From: Terrimesophilobacter sp044464485
GTDB lineage: Bacteria; Actinomycetota; Actinomycetes; Actinomycetales; Microbacteriaceae
DNA: 64,000 nucleotides
Direction of reading: 5' to 3'
NCBI GenBank assembly: GCA_044464485.1
Contig: JBIQLG010000004.1
Coordinates: 1-64,000, forward strand
How positions within the stretch are numbered: position 1 is the stretch's first letter; each line of letters opens with the position of its first letter. Made by a program: the position numbers and the translations under genes. The notes below the pieces were generated by a model. That model was not told the origin of the DNA. It was given only the letters and a program-made list of their open reading frames with translations, and did no database searches. This document shows positions 25,376-33,478 of this stretch, one piece after another.

Positions 25376-26297
25376 GAACACTTCTTCCGCGCGTGGAGAC
25401 ATCCACCGCCTTCTCGACGGCGCTTTCGCAAGCATTGAACTCACTCCTGAGGTGCAGGACCTCAAGGAAGAAGTGCGAGCCAATCTGATGTCGCGCGTGA
25501 GCGAGCTCGAAGCATCCGGCACCTCCACTGACGAGTCCGTACGGCGGGCGTTCGCCGAACTCGGCGACATTCGCGAACTCCTCGCGAGTTCCGGTGACGC
25601 GTTGTCCGAGTCTCCGGTTGAAAGCGGCTGGGGCGCCATGAGCGCTGAAGCGGCGCGAAACAAAGTGCGACCGAAACCGCGATTCGTCGTTGGGGTGGTC
25701 ATTGCCGCGTTAGTTGCCGTTGGGGCTCTCGCCGTGACGCTTTTCGCCATCATCGGGTTCCTCCTGATACCAACTGCCGCCATGGTCGGCCTCTTGGGGC
25801 TCGCCGCGGCCGGGGCAGCGTGGATCGTCGGTGACGCGCTTTCGCAGGAGACGACGACGAACTACCCCATGCCAGGCAGCCGGGCGATTTCTTATGCGGT
25901 TGCGACGTTTTTGGGCATCTATGGGGTCGGCTTCGGAGCTCTCATCGCATTCGGTGAGTTACCACTGTGGGCGCTGGTGTTTGCGGTGTTCGGCGCGATT
26001 GCGGCAATCATCCTGTTTGCCTTCCTCGGGGCAACCCAGACAAACCGACACAAGGCGTGGGTGCGAAACGCGTATCAGATCGGGCAACGTCATCCGGGAA
26101 GCCGTTTCGAGGAGGAACCGGAAACCGCTGCCCGGTTCGGGATTTACACAATGGTGATCTGGGTGAGCGCCTTCGTGGCGTTCATCATCCTCAGCCTGAC
26201 CGTCGGCTGGGCATGGTCGTGGCTGGTCTTCATTGGCGGGTTTCTCGCCATGATGCTTCTCCTGGCCCGCATGCTCTTCCCTCCGCGCCAACGCTGA
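25368..26297 (+). CDS. HAAS-like regulatory membrane protein of the PadR operon
   Basis: A 309-aa protein. Residues about 10-75 form a HAAS-like helical domain (HRLLDGAFASIELTPEVQ; MSRVSELEASG; DESVRRAFAELGDIRELL), followed by about six to seven transmembrane helices between 105 and 305. Such proteins are usually encoded beside PadR regulators and are thought to modulate them or the linked transporter. GTG 25368 has GAAGGA upstream and overlaps padR by 8 bp. Confidence 0.75.
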   Translation: MTENTSSARGDIHRLLDGAFASIELTPEVQDLKEEVRANLMSRVSELEASGTSTDESVRRAFAELGDIRELLASSGDALSESPVESGWGAMSAEAARNKVRPKPRFVVGVVIAALVAVGALAVTLFAIIGFLLIPTAAMVGLLGLAAAGAAWIVGDALSQETTTNYPMPGSRAISYAVATFLGIYGVGFGALIAFGELPLWALVFAVFGAIAAIILFAFLGATQTNRHKAWVRNAYQIGQRHPGSRFEEEPETAARFGIYTMVIWVSAFVAFIILSLTVGWAWSWLVFIGGFLAMMLLLARMLFPPRQR

Positions 26298-26342
26298 CGC
26301 AACCCCAGCACCGTCACCTCCAAAGGAAAGGTTGATTCTGTC

Positions 26343-27380
26343 ATGCCCGAAACACCGCACACGGATGCCGCCATCTCCGCCCGTGGACTCTCCAAGTCAT
26401 ATCGTGGACGGGGTCGGAACCACGTCGTGCACGCTCTGGAGAACCTCAGTTTCTCGGTTCCCTATGGTCGCGTCTTTAAACTGCTCGGTCCCAACGGCGC
26501 AGGTAAATCGACGACCACCAAAATCCTGACCACGCTCTCGACTCCGGATGCCGGGACCGCCGAAGTCGCGGGATTCGATATCCTCCGCGAACCGAAACGC
26601 GTGCGGCAGGCGATTGGATACGTGTCTCAGGGCTCAAGCACCGATCCGTTTCTCACCGCTGCCGAGAATCTCGAAATCGCATCCAGAATGCGTGGGCTCA
26701 CCGCGGGGGAGGCCAGGGTCGCCGGCCGGCGTCTGCTGGACGAATTTGGACTGAGCGAGGCCGGTGAACGCCCGGTTAGGACCTTCTCCGGCGGGATGCG
26801 CCGCAGACTCGACGTAGCTGCCGCACTCGTCCATCGGCCCCGGGTGCTCTTTCTCGACGAACCAACCACGGGACTCGACCCCGAGGCGCGGTCGACAATG
26901 TGGGACGAAATCCGCCGTCTCGCGGGCGAAGAGTCGCTCACCGTCATACTCACCACCCACTACATGGAAGAGGCAGACCGACTCGCCGATGAGCTGATCA
27001 TCGTCAACCGGGGGAAGGCTGTTGTTCAGGGCACACCCGACGAACTTAAATCGGCTCTGCGCGGGGACACGATCCGGGTGGCGCTCATCGAGCCGGACGC
27101 TGCCCTCACCCGCCACGCGGTGGCCGGAATCACCGGGATTCGCGATGTCATTGTGGAGGTTTCGGGCGTCGACGGAGTGCTCGTCGCACGCTCGGACAAT
27201 GCGTCGGCGGCGGTGGGCGCGGTCATCGCTGCGCTTGATGCCGCGGGCATCAGGTTCGGTCAGGTGGCAGCGTCGCATCCCACTCTCGACGATGTGTATC
27301 TGCACTTCGTCGGCCACACTTTCGACGCCGTTCGCGGCGAAACCCACTCCACAACAGCACAGACAGGAAGAGCAGCATGA
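26343..27380 (+). CDS. ABC transporter ATPase, DrrA type
   Basis: A 345-aa ATP-binding subunit of the daunorubicin-resistance type. Walker A is GPNGAGKST (near residue 44), the signature FSGGMRRRLDVAAAL (near 142), and Walker B VLFLDEPTTGLDP is followed by the switch His in LTTHYMEEADRLADEL. The C-terminal about 100 residues form the DrrA-type accessory domain. It has a strong AAAGGAAAGG site and an ATGA overlap with the permease gene. It should drive drug or lipid efflux. Confidence 0.92.
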   Translation: MPETPHTDAAISARGLSKSYRGRGRNHVVHALENLSFSVPYGRVFKLLGPNGAGKSTTTKILTTLSTPDAGTAEVAGFDILREPKRVRQAIGYVSQGSSTDPFLTAAENLEIASRMRGLTAGEARVAGRRLLDEFGLSEAGERPVRTFSGGMRRRLDVAAALVHRPRVLFLDEPTTGLDPEARSTMWDEIRRLAGEESLTVILTTHYMEEADRLADELIIVNRGKAVVQGTPDELKSALRGDTIRVALIEPDAALTRHAVAGITGIRDVIVEVSGVDGVLVARSDNASAAVGAVIAALDAAGIRFGQVAASHPTLDDVYLHFVGHTFDAVRGETHSTTAQTGRAA

Positions 27381-28186
27381 GCACGAATGCGGCAATTTTC
27401 ACTCCGCCCACGACGTCCCGCTGGGTTACCCAGATGCTGCAGGTCCTCAAACGCTGGCTCATTGTGACGTGGCGCCAGGTTTGGGGCCCCGTCATGTCGC
27501 TTCTTCAGCCGATACTGTGGATTTTGCTGTTCGGGCAGGTGTTTCAATCACTTGGCGCATTGCCGCAATTCGGCGGGACCGGCTACGTGACCTACCTTGT
27601 GCCGGGCATCCTCATGATGACCGTTTTGTATTCGGGCGCATGGGCCGGCACGGGCTACATCGATGACATGGCATCGGGTGTGCTCGATCAACTGCTCACC
27701 GCTCCCGTGTCACGCTCGGCGATCATCACAGGGCAGTTGCTTCAGCAACTCATCATCAACCTGGTTCAGTCCCTCGTGGTGCTCGGCATCGGACTTCTGG
27801 CGGGCGCGCGCTACGCCGGCGGCGCCGGCGGAGTGATCGTCGCGCTGATCGTGGCGACGCTTCTCGCATCCGTGTTCTCCAGCCTTTCGGTGGCGGTGGC
27901 GCTTGCAGCGCGCAGTCAGATCGCACTCATTTCGATTTCCCAAATGGTCGTACTTCCCGCGACATTCCTGTCCACGACGATGATGACGGCCGACTTGATG
28001 CCGGAATGGGTGCGCACCGTCGCCGGGGGAAACCCGATGACGTGGGCGGTCGAATCCGCACGCATGAGCCTTACCGGGAATTTCGCGGATATCGTCTGGT
28101 GGCACATTGCCGCCGTCGGCCTCCTTGCCGCGCTGGCATTCCTGCTGGCCGTGTTTTCGATTCGTTCCTACCAGCGTTCGTTGTGA
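27377..28186 (+). CDS. ABC-2 type permease, DrrB type
   Basis: A 269-aa membrane subunit with six predicted helices. The ABC-2 signature region is GVLDQLLTAPVSRSAIITGQ, and the C-terminal LMPEWVRTVAGGNPMTWAVE is diagnostic of DrrB-type permeases. ATGA overlap with the ATPase gene indicates a coupled pair, giving a homodimeric exporter with two ATPases. A weak GC hairpin near 28205-28220 may end the operon. Confidence 0.92.
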   Translation: MSTNAAIFTPPTTSRWVTQMLQVLKRWLIVTWRQVWGPVMSLLQPILWILLFGQVFQSLGALPQFGGTGYVTYLVPGILMMTVLYSGAWAGTGYIDDMASGVLDQLLTAPVSRSAIITGQLLQQLIINLVQSLVVLGIGLLAGARYAGGAGGVIVALIVATLLASVFSSLSVAVALAARSQIALISISQMVVLPATFLSTTMMTADLMPEWVRTVAGGNPMTWAVESARMSLTGNFADIVWWHIAAVGLLAALAFLLAVFSIRSYQRSL

Positions 28187-28240
28187 AGCCGCGCAGAGCG
28201 TAGACCCCACTTTTGCGGGGACCCATGGAACAATGACGCG

Positions 28241-29077
28241 ATGGGCGATTCGACTGGCCAGGCGGCAGACCTTTCGACATCGCCGTACCGCATCCTTCGC
28301 AAACTTCCCGCGGCGTTGCTGCTGTCGGCATCCGCCGTACTACTGTTTGGATTCGGCTGGAATATTGCCGGCTATGGCGTGCTCGGAGCTTCCCTCATCG
28401 TCGCGGTGCTCCTCGACCGGGCATTGTTTAAGGACCTTGCCCTCATCGCCACCGGTCTGCTCATCATCAGCCTCGTTCCTCTCAACGCCGACCTGAGCAT
28501 CGGCCACATGCTGCAAATGGGTGCGGCTCTGGCTCTCGCGGTCATCGTGCCGTTTGCGATCTCCCGGTGGGTGTTGAAAGAGAAAGTCATCCGTTTTCCG
28601 GTACTCACAGGCAAACGATGGTCCCTTCCCGCGAAGTTGTACCTGCCAGGAGTGGTGCTGCTGGGCTACCTGGTGTTGCCGTTTTATCTCATCGCCACCG
28701 GCGTGTATCAAAACTGGCCGGATGCGACAGCCGATCCGACCGTGTTCTGGCGGCTTTTCGTTGGCGTCAACTCGGTGGGAATCTGGGACGAATTGTTCTT
28801 CGTGTGCACGGCATTCGTTCTGCTGCGCCGACATTTCCCGACCTGGCTTGCGAACGTGCTGCAAGCTGTCATTTTCAGTTCGTTCCTGTGGGAAATCGGC
28901 TACCGATCCTGGGGGCCGCTGCTCACGTTTCCGTTTGCGATGCTGCAGGGTTACACGTTCTCTCTCACGAAATCCCTCAGCTACGTCGTGTCGGTGCACT
29001 TGCTATTTGACCTCGTGTTGTTTCTCGCGCTCGTACACGCGCATAACCCCGCGTGGCTCGCGATTTTCCTCTACTGA
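28241..29077 (+). CDS. CPBP-like membrane protein with altered catalytic motif
   Basis: A 278-aa protein with about eight predicted helices. The C-terminal half resembles CPBP intramembrane proteases: NSVGIWDELFFVCTAFVLLRR stands where EExxxR is expected, then FSSFLWEIGYR, and VSVHLLFDLVLF with the late His. The first Glu of the EE pair is Asp, and the FxxxH His is not obvious, so protease activity is doubtful. ATG 28241 lies 6 nt after AACAAT without a ribosome site. The function is unknown. Confidence 0.65.
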   Translation: MGDSTGQAADLSTSPYRILRKLPAALLLSASAVLLFGFGWNIAGYGVLGASLIVAVLLDRALFKDLALIATGLLIISLVPLNADLSIGHMLQMGAALALAVIVPFAISRWVLKEKVIRFPVLTGKRWSLPAKLYLPGVVLLGYLVLPFYLIATGVYQNWPDATADPTVFWRLFVGVNSVGIWDELFFVCTAFVLLRRHFPTWLANVLQAVIFSSFLWEIGYRSWGPLLTFPFAMLQGYTFSLTKSLSYVVSVHLLFDLVLFLALVHAHNPAWLAIFLY

Positions 29078-29104
29078 TCCGTGGGCGTTCGGCGCGCTCG
29101 TCGC

Positions 29105-29119
29105 TAGTGTGGTGTCATG
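29105..29119 (+). promoter_or_regulatory. Promoter of the maltokinase-cap-like gene, leaderless
   Basis: TAGTGT (29105-29110) is followed by 6 nt and ATG 29117. There is no Shine-Dalgarno sequence. The spacing matches the other leaderless promoters in the window. Confidence 0.5.
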
Positions 29120-29773
29120 GCACTCCTCCACCAGGCACAGTTGACCCCTTCAAAGCTTGAGTTGCTCGACGGTTGGGTTTTCACCCAGTCGTGGTTCCCG
29201 GCGGGCGTGCGGGGCGAGCTCAGCAACGTCGCGGCCTACCGGTTCGATGACCCGGAAGGCGAGGTGGGCGTCGAGACGATTCTCGTCGGCTGCGGTGGCG
29301 GCCTCACGGTGCAGGTCCCGCTCACCTACCGTAATGCCGCCCTCGAGGGCGCAGAATCCCATCTCATCGGTACGATGCAGCACTCGGTTCTCGGCAAGCG
29401 CTGGGTCTACGATGGCGCCGCGGATCCCGTGTACCTCCAGGCCGCGGCTTCCGCTGCCTTGAACGGCGGCCACCAGGCTGAACTGTTTGTCGACACCGCC
29501 GAGGGTCGCATCGCGCGCACACCCAATGCGCTCGTCGCGGGAACCGGCACCGCGTCCCTCACCATCGACGCACCGCGAGCAACGGATGTGGCAGTGCGTC
29601 AGGAAGGCAGCATCACGATTGTGGATGCCGGCCCGATACATGTGCGCATCCAACGCGTGATCGGCGGCGATGCGCTTCGGGCAGGAACGGGCGACTCGGA
29701 CATGAGCGCACTCGCCGGCACCTGGACGGGCTCGGACGTACCGCAGGAACTCCTACTCGCCTCGTTCGCGTAG
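29117..29773 (+). CDS. Protein with maltokinase N-terminal cap-like fold
   Basis: A 218-aa protein opening with LLHQAQLTPSKLELLDGW. The later VQVPLTYRNAALEG and GTMQHSVLGKRWVYDG are the pattern found in the N-terminal cap of actinobacterial maltokinases and in stand-alone relatives (CG0192-like). No kinase domain follows, so it is not itself a kinase. Its role is unknown. A link to maltose/trehalose-1-phosphate metabolism is inference, and no trehalose gene is in the window. Confidence 0.72.
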   Translation: MALLHQAQLTPSKLELLDGWVFTQSWFPAGVRGELSNVAAYRFDDPEGEVGVETILVGCGGGLTVQVPLTYRNAALEGAESHLIGTMQHSVLGKRWVYDGAADPVYLQAAASAALNGGHQAELFVDTAEGRIARTPNALVAGTGTASLTIDAPRATDVAVRQEGSITIVDAGPIHVRIQRVIGGDALRAGTGDSDMSALAGTWTGSDVPQELLLASFA

Positions 29774-29785
29774 GGCTGTGTCGGA

Positions 29786-30325
29786 ATGCCACGGCTGGTT
29801 GCGCTTCTTCGCGGCGTGAACGTCGGGGGAGTGAAGCTCACGAACGCGCAACTGGTTGCGAAGTTCGAAGGGGCGGGCTTCACTAACGTGCGAGCCGTAC
29901 TCGCGAGCGGAAATATCGTTTTCGACGCCGATGTTGCCGGCGCCACCGAACGCCTCGAATTGGCTCACCGACTGGAAGAGACTCTCTCGGAAGCATTCAA
30001 CTATGACGCCAAATTGGTCCTGGAAACGCAGAACAAGCTCCGGCATATTGTCGAAAAGTATCCCTTCGAGCGGGTGGATGCCGAGCAGCATCCGTATGTG
30101 GTGTTCAGTTCCAGCGCAGAGCAGCTGGCGGCCGTGATCGCGGCTTCGAAAGAGTTGCCGCTTGACGTCGAAACCGTGGCGGAGGGAGACGCTGTCATTT
30201 ATTGGCGCGTGCCCAAGGGTTCCAGTTTGGAGAGCCCGTTTGCGAAAGTTCTCGCTCGCAGACAATTTGCGTCGAACCTCACGACGCGCAACCTGCGCAC
30301 CGTCGAGAAACTCGCGAAAGCCTGA
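29786..30325 (+). CDS. DUF1697 protein
   Basis: A 179-aa protein with the DUF1697 start (LVALLRGVNVGGVKLTNAQL) and the conserved FTNVRAVLASGNIVFDAD segment and late TTRNLRTVEKLA. The family is common in bacteria with no known function. ATG 29786 is 12 bp after the previous stop. TAGGGC lies just upstream, but its spacing is less regular. Confidence 0.9.
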   Translation: MPRLVALLRGVNVGGVKLTNAQLVAKFEGAGFTNVRAVLASGNIVFDADVAGATERLELAHRLEETLSEAFNYDAKLVLETQNKLRHIVEKYPFERVDAEQHPYVVFSSSAEQLAAVIAASKELPLDVETVAEGDAVIYWRVPKGSSLESPFAKVLARRQFASNLTTRNLRTVEKLAKA

Positions 30326-30394
30326 ACCCCCGGAGTTGGCTCGCGTCGCAACCGCATGCGATTCTTGAGAGGTCCATTTTCACAAGGAGCGGCG

Positions 30395-30475
30395 ATGATT
30401 CACGCGGTTGAGGCAGTCGGCGGTGTCAGTGCCGACGATCCGGCGGGCAACGTGTGCTCGGTGATTTCGAACTGA
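30395..30475 (+). CDS. 26-aa ORF coupled to the J-domain gene
   Basis: ATG 30395 lies 5 nt after a perfect AAGGAG and opens a 26-codon frame (MIHAVEAVGG, then VSADDPAGN) that stops at TGA 30473-30475. The last A of this TGA is the first base of the J-domain ATG (TGATG). That gene has no ribosome-binding site of its own. The small ORF therefore probably serves as a translated leader that feeds ribosomes into it. No homologue is known to me. Confidence 0.5.
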   Translation: MIHAVEAVGGVSADDPAGNVCSVISN

Positions 30476-31401
30476 TGTCGGAAAGTCCCGCCTCGTCGAC
30501 CCCGTATGAAGTGTTGGGGGTATCGCGCGACGCCTCACAGGCTGAGCTTCGACGTGCGTATCGCCGTCTTCTTCGAGAGACTCACCCCGACACAGGGGGA
30601 GACCCAGCACGCTTCCATGCCGTTCAGCAAGCCTGGAAGCGTATCGGCGATGTGCAGGCTCGCAAAAGGTGGGACGCGGGGGACCCGCCGTCAGGGCACG
30701 CGCGATTTGATGTCAATTCCTCGGGCGAGTCAGACAGTGATGTCACTCGCGCGGCATCGGCGCGCTCGGGTGTCCGCGCACGATCCTATGGGCACCCCGG
30801 CGGCGCAGCACGAGAGCGGTTCCTTGTGCTCATTCGGGAATGGGCAGGTCGAGGCAACGAACCCGAGGATCCTTACGACCCGGCACTCGTGCGCGCGGCT
30901 CCGAAAGAAATCCGACACCTCCTCGCGCGCGCACTCGCCGAAGAGGCGACGTCGCGTGCGGTGCTCGGACTTGGAATTGGGTACACGATCTGGAACAGCG
31001 TCACGACCGGCCGTGGCAAGGTTGATCATGTCGTGCTCGGCCCGGCGGGACTGTTTGCAATCATGTCGGAGGACTGGGGGTGCCCGGTTCGACTGGTTCG
31101 TGGCGAACTGGCGGGAGAGAGTGTCCCGGCGGGCCGGCAACCGGTGCGTGAGCTTGCAAAGGCCGCCCGAAATCTGGGCAGGATAGCCCGAGTCCGTTTC
31201 ACGGGCACTCTGATCGTCCTGCCGGACGATTCCTTGGATGAACCGGTCGTGCGAATCGGCAAGAGAAATGATGCCGCTCTCGTGCGCCGAAGTTTTTTGC
31301 CGACGGTGTTGAGAGATGGACTCGGCGGGGGGCAGCGTCTCAGCATTGAGGACGTTTTCGACGTGCGAACGCGACTGCAACAGAGCCTGAAGTTTGTGTG
31401 A
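30475..31401 (+). CDS. J-domain protein fused to a NERD-like domain
   Basis: A 308-aa protein. Residues about 10-70 are a J domain (PYEVLGVSRDASQAELRRAY; HPD within ETHPDTGGD), able in principle to stimulate an Hsp70. A Ser/Gly/Arg-rich linker follows (about 70-115). The C-terminal part has GKVDHVVLGPAGLFAIMSED, which matches the core of nuclease-related (NERD) domains, and RIARVRFTGTLIVLPDD. No dnaK or grpE is nearby. ATG 30475 is coupled to the preceding 26-codon ORF. The function is unknown. Confidence 0.75.
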   Translation: MSESPASSTPYEVLGVSRDASQAELRRAYRRLLRETHPDTGGDPARFHAVQQAWKRIGDVQARKRWDAGDPPSGHARFDVNSSGESDSDVTRAASARSGVRARSYGHPGGAARERFLVLIREWAGRGNEPEDPYDPALVRAAPKEIRHLLARALAEEATSRAVLGLGIGYTIWNSVTTGRGKVDHVVLGPAGLFAIMSEDWGCPVRLVRGELAGESVPAGRQPVRELAKAARNLGRIARVRFTGTLIVLPDDSLDEPVVRIGKRNDAALVRRSFLPTVLRDGLGGGQRLSIEDVFDVRTRLQQSLKFV

Positions 31402-31426
31402 CCGAAAGTCGGACGACTCCACTCGA

Positions 31427-31442
31427 TAAGATCGGTAGTGTG
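31427..31442 (+). promoter_or_regulatory. Internal promoter of the long GAPDH gene
   Basis: TAAGAT (31427-31432), 7 nt, then GTG 31440. It supports a leaderless start inside the longer frame that begins at GTG 31398. Confidence 0.5.
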
Positions 31443-32927
31443 GATCGAACGCTAACCGAAAACTCGCCCAGCTCGCCAGACCGGGGTTCTGCAGAGCTGG
31501 ATCGCTGGAACGAACGTCAGGCTATTGCCGAGGCGATGATTCCCTTGATCGGAACCCTGTATCGGGAGCACGGGGTGGTGACCTCCATTTACGGCCGCAG
31601 ACTGATCAATCAGTCTCCGGTGGATATTGTCAAAGCCCACCGTTTTGCCCGTAAGGTCAATGAGGTCGAGCTGCCCATTGAAGAGACGTTTCCGATGCTT
31701 CAGGCGCTTGCTGACCTCGCCCCGGATCCGGCATCCATTGATCTTGCGAAGCTTGTCGTGCGGTTCCGCGACGACAAGCGCGACCTGCCCGCATTCCTGA
31801 GGGATGAACTTTCGCGCCTTCTTTCCCACGAGTCGGCTCAGCCCACGAGCACGGATGTCGTCCTCTACGGATTCGGTCGAATCGGGCGCCTGCTCGCGCG
31901 GATACTCATCGCCCATGCGGGCAACGGGGAGGGCCTCAGGTTGCGCGCCATCGTCGTGCGCAAGGGTTCAGGCGACGACCTCATCAAGCGGGCGAGCCTG
32001 CTTCGTCGAGACTCCATCCATGGACCATTCGACGGGACCATCACGGTGAATCATGACGACAATACGATCCTTGCCAACGGCACGCTCATCCAGGTCATTT
32101 ACTCGGATGACCCTGCCTCCGTCGACTACACGAAGTACGGCATCCATGACGCGATCGTGGTCGACAACACGGGCCGTTGGCGTGACCGCGAGGGCTTATC
32201 CCAGCACCTCGCCGCGAAGGGCGTCGCGCGCGTGATGCTTACCGCCCCGGGGAAGGGCGATATCAAGAACATCGTCCACGGGATCAACCACGAGACGATT
32301 GCGCCGGACGAGCCCATCGTCTCCGCAGCCTCGTGCACGACGAACGCGATAGTCCCGGTGCTCAAAGCGATCCAGGATCGCTACGGAATCGTGCATGGCC
32401 ACGTGGAGACGGTTCACTCGTACACCAACGACCAAAACCTCACGGACAATTTCCACAAGGGCAATCGGCGTGGCCGCTCGGCTCCCATGAACATGGTCAT
32501 CACGGAGACCGGTGCTGCGCAGGCCGTGGCCAAGGCGATTCCCGAGTTGGCGGGAAAGCTCACCGGAAACGCGATCCGGGTTCCCACCCCGAACGTGTCG
32601 ATGGCGATTCTGAACCTCATCCTCGATCACGAAGCGCCCGTCGCCGAGGTGAACGGGTACCTCCGCGGCCTCTCGCTGGATTCAGCGCTGCAGCAGCAAA
32701 TCGACTTCATCGATTCACCCGAGGTGGTGTCTTCCGACTTCGTCGGTTCGCATCGTGCCGGCATCGTTGACGGACTTGCCACTATCAGCAGCGGAACCAA
32801 CCTTGTTCTCTACGTTTGGTACGACAACGAGTACGGATACAGCAGTCAGGTTGTGCGGGTGCTCGAGTACATGGCGGCATCGCATCCGAGTGTGTTCCCG
32901 ACCAGGTCAGCTCTCGCCGAAGCGTGA
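31440..32927 (+). CDS. gapB: Long-form glyceraldehyde-3-phosphate dehydrogenase
   Basis: A 495-aa enzyme. An N-terminal extension of about 125 residues precedes the NAD-binding motif VVLYGFGRIGRLLARIL. The catalytic Cys299 is in SAASCTTNAIVP, and the C-terminal WYDNEYGYSSQVVRVLEYM is canonical. Corynebacterium GapB has this same long architecture and favours the gluconeogenic direction with NADP. Here that is inference. GTG 31440 fits a TAAGAT hexamer 7 nt upstream. The upstream GTG at 31398 would add 14 residues and overlap the J-domain stop. Confidence 0.9.
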   Translation: MDRTLTENSPSSPDRGSAELDRWNERQAIAEAMIPLIGTLYREHGVVTSIYGRRLINQSPVDIVKAHRFARKVNEVELPIEETFPMLQALADLAPDPASIDLAKLVVRFRDDKRDLPAFLRDELSRLLSHESAQPTSTDVVLYGFGRIGRLLARILIAHAGNGEGLRLRAIVVRKGSGDDLIKRASLLRRDSIHGPFDGTITVNHDDNTILANGTLIQVIYSDDPASVDYTKYGIHDAIVVDNTGRWRDREGLSQHLAAKGVARVMLTAPGKGDIKNIVHGINHETIAPDEPIVSAASCTTNAIVPVLKAIQDRYGIVHGHVETVHSYTNDQNLTDNFHKGNRRGRSAPMNMVITETGAAQAVAKAIPELAGKLTGNAIRVPTPNVSMAILNLILDHEAPVAEVNGYLRGLSLDSALQQQIDFIDSPEVVSSDFVGSHRAGIVDGLATISSGTNLVLYVWYDNEYGYSSQVVRVLEYMAASHPSVFPTRSALAEA

Positions 32928-32936
32928 CCCCGTGGG

Positions 32937-32980
32937 TCGAACACGCCATTTCGGAGTTCGATCTCACATGAACGTGTTCG
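32937..32980. other. Cluster of CGAAC/GTTCG half-sites before the sigma gene
   Basis: CGAACACG (32938-32945) and CGTGTTCG (32973-32980) are a perfect 8-bp inverted repeat. TCGAAC/GTTCGA (32937-32942 and 32956-32961) and GAACGTGTTC (32970-32979) overlap it. The hairpin may end gap transcription. The half-sites resemble actinobacterial LexA half-boxes but have the wrong spacing. Confidence 0.4.
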
Positions 32981-32996
32981 CACGCGTTATACAGGT

Positions 32997-33476
32997 ATGA
33001 AGCCGTTCGAGTCGATCGTTGACGACTATGGGGCACTTGTGTTCCGGGTTTGCCGAGCCGTTGTCGGTCCCATCGATGCCGACGACGCCTGGTCGGAGAC
33101 GTTTCTGGCCGCACTGGCCGCGTATCCGGAACTTCCAACGGACTCCAACGTTCGCGGTTGGCTGGTCACGATTGCGCACCGGAAAGCCCTCGATGTGATC
33201 CGCGCCAGAGCGCGGAACGCGATTCCGGTAGGCGATCTTCCGGAGCGGCCAAGCGATCGCGGAATACCCGGCTCCAGCGAACACGAAGTGTGGGGCGCGG
33301 TCGCCGCGCTGCCGGAGCGGCAGAAGCTCGCCGTCGCATACCACTATCTCGGTGGATTGCCCCACGCCGAGACCGCGGAGCTCATTGGCGGCACCGCCGA
33401 ATCTGTGCGACGCGCCTCCGCAGACGGGGTGGCGGCTCTGCGTCGCGTGTACAGCGTCAGGAATGGAAAGGGATGA
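32997..33476 (+). CDS. ECF-type RNA polymerase sigma factor of a repair operon
   Basis: A 159-aa sigma factor. Region 2 spans about residues 5-75 (ADDAWSETFLAALAAYPEL; RGWLVTIAHRKALDVIRAR) and region 4 about 97-150 (VAALPERQKLAVAYHYLGGL; ETAELIGGTAESVRRASADG). No anti-sigma gene is adjacent. The 3' end nearly touches ogt, which then overlaps tag, so it probably drives or belongs to a DNA alkylation-repair operon. ATG 32997 has only AGG close upstream. Confidence 0.85.
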   Translation: MKPFESIVDDYGALVFRVCRAVVGPIDADDAWSETFLAALAAYPELPTDSNVRGWLVTIAHRKALDVIRARARNAIPVGDLPERPSDRGIPGSSEHEVWGAVAALPERQKLAVAYHYLGGLPHAETAELIGGTAESVRRASADGVAALRRVYSVRNGKG

Positions 33477-33478
33477 TG

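Noticed and set aside
32937..32980. LexA (SOS) box before the sigma factor
   Set aside because: Half-sites match, but none of the pairs has the 4-bp spacing of the actinobacterial consensus. Kept only as a half-site cluster.
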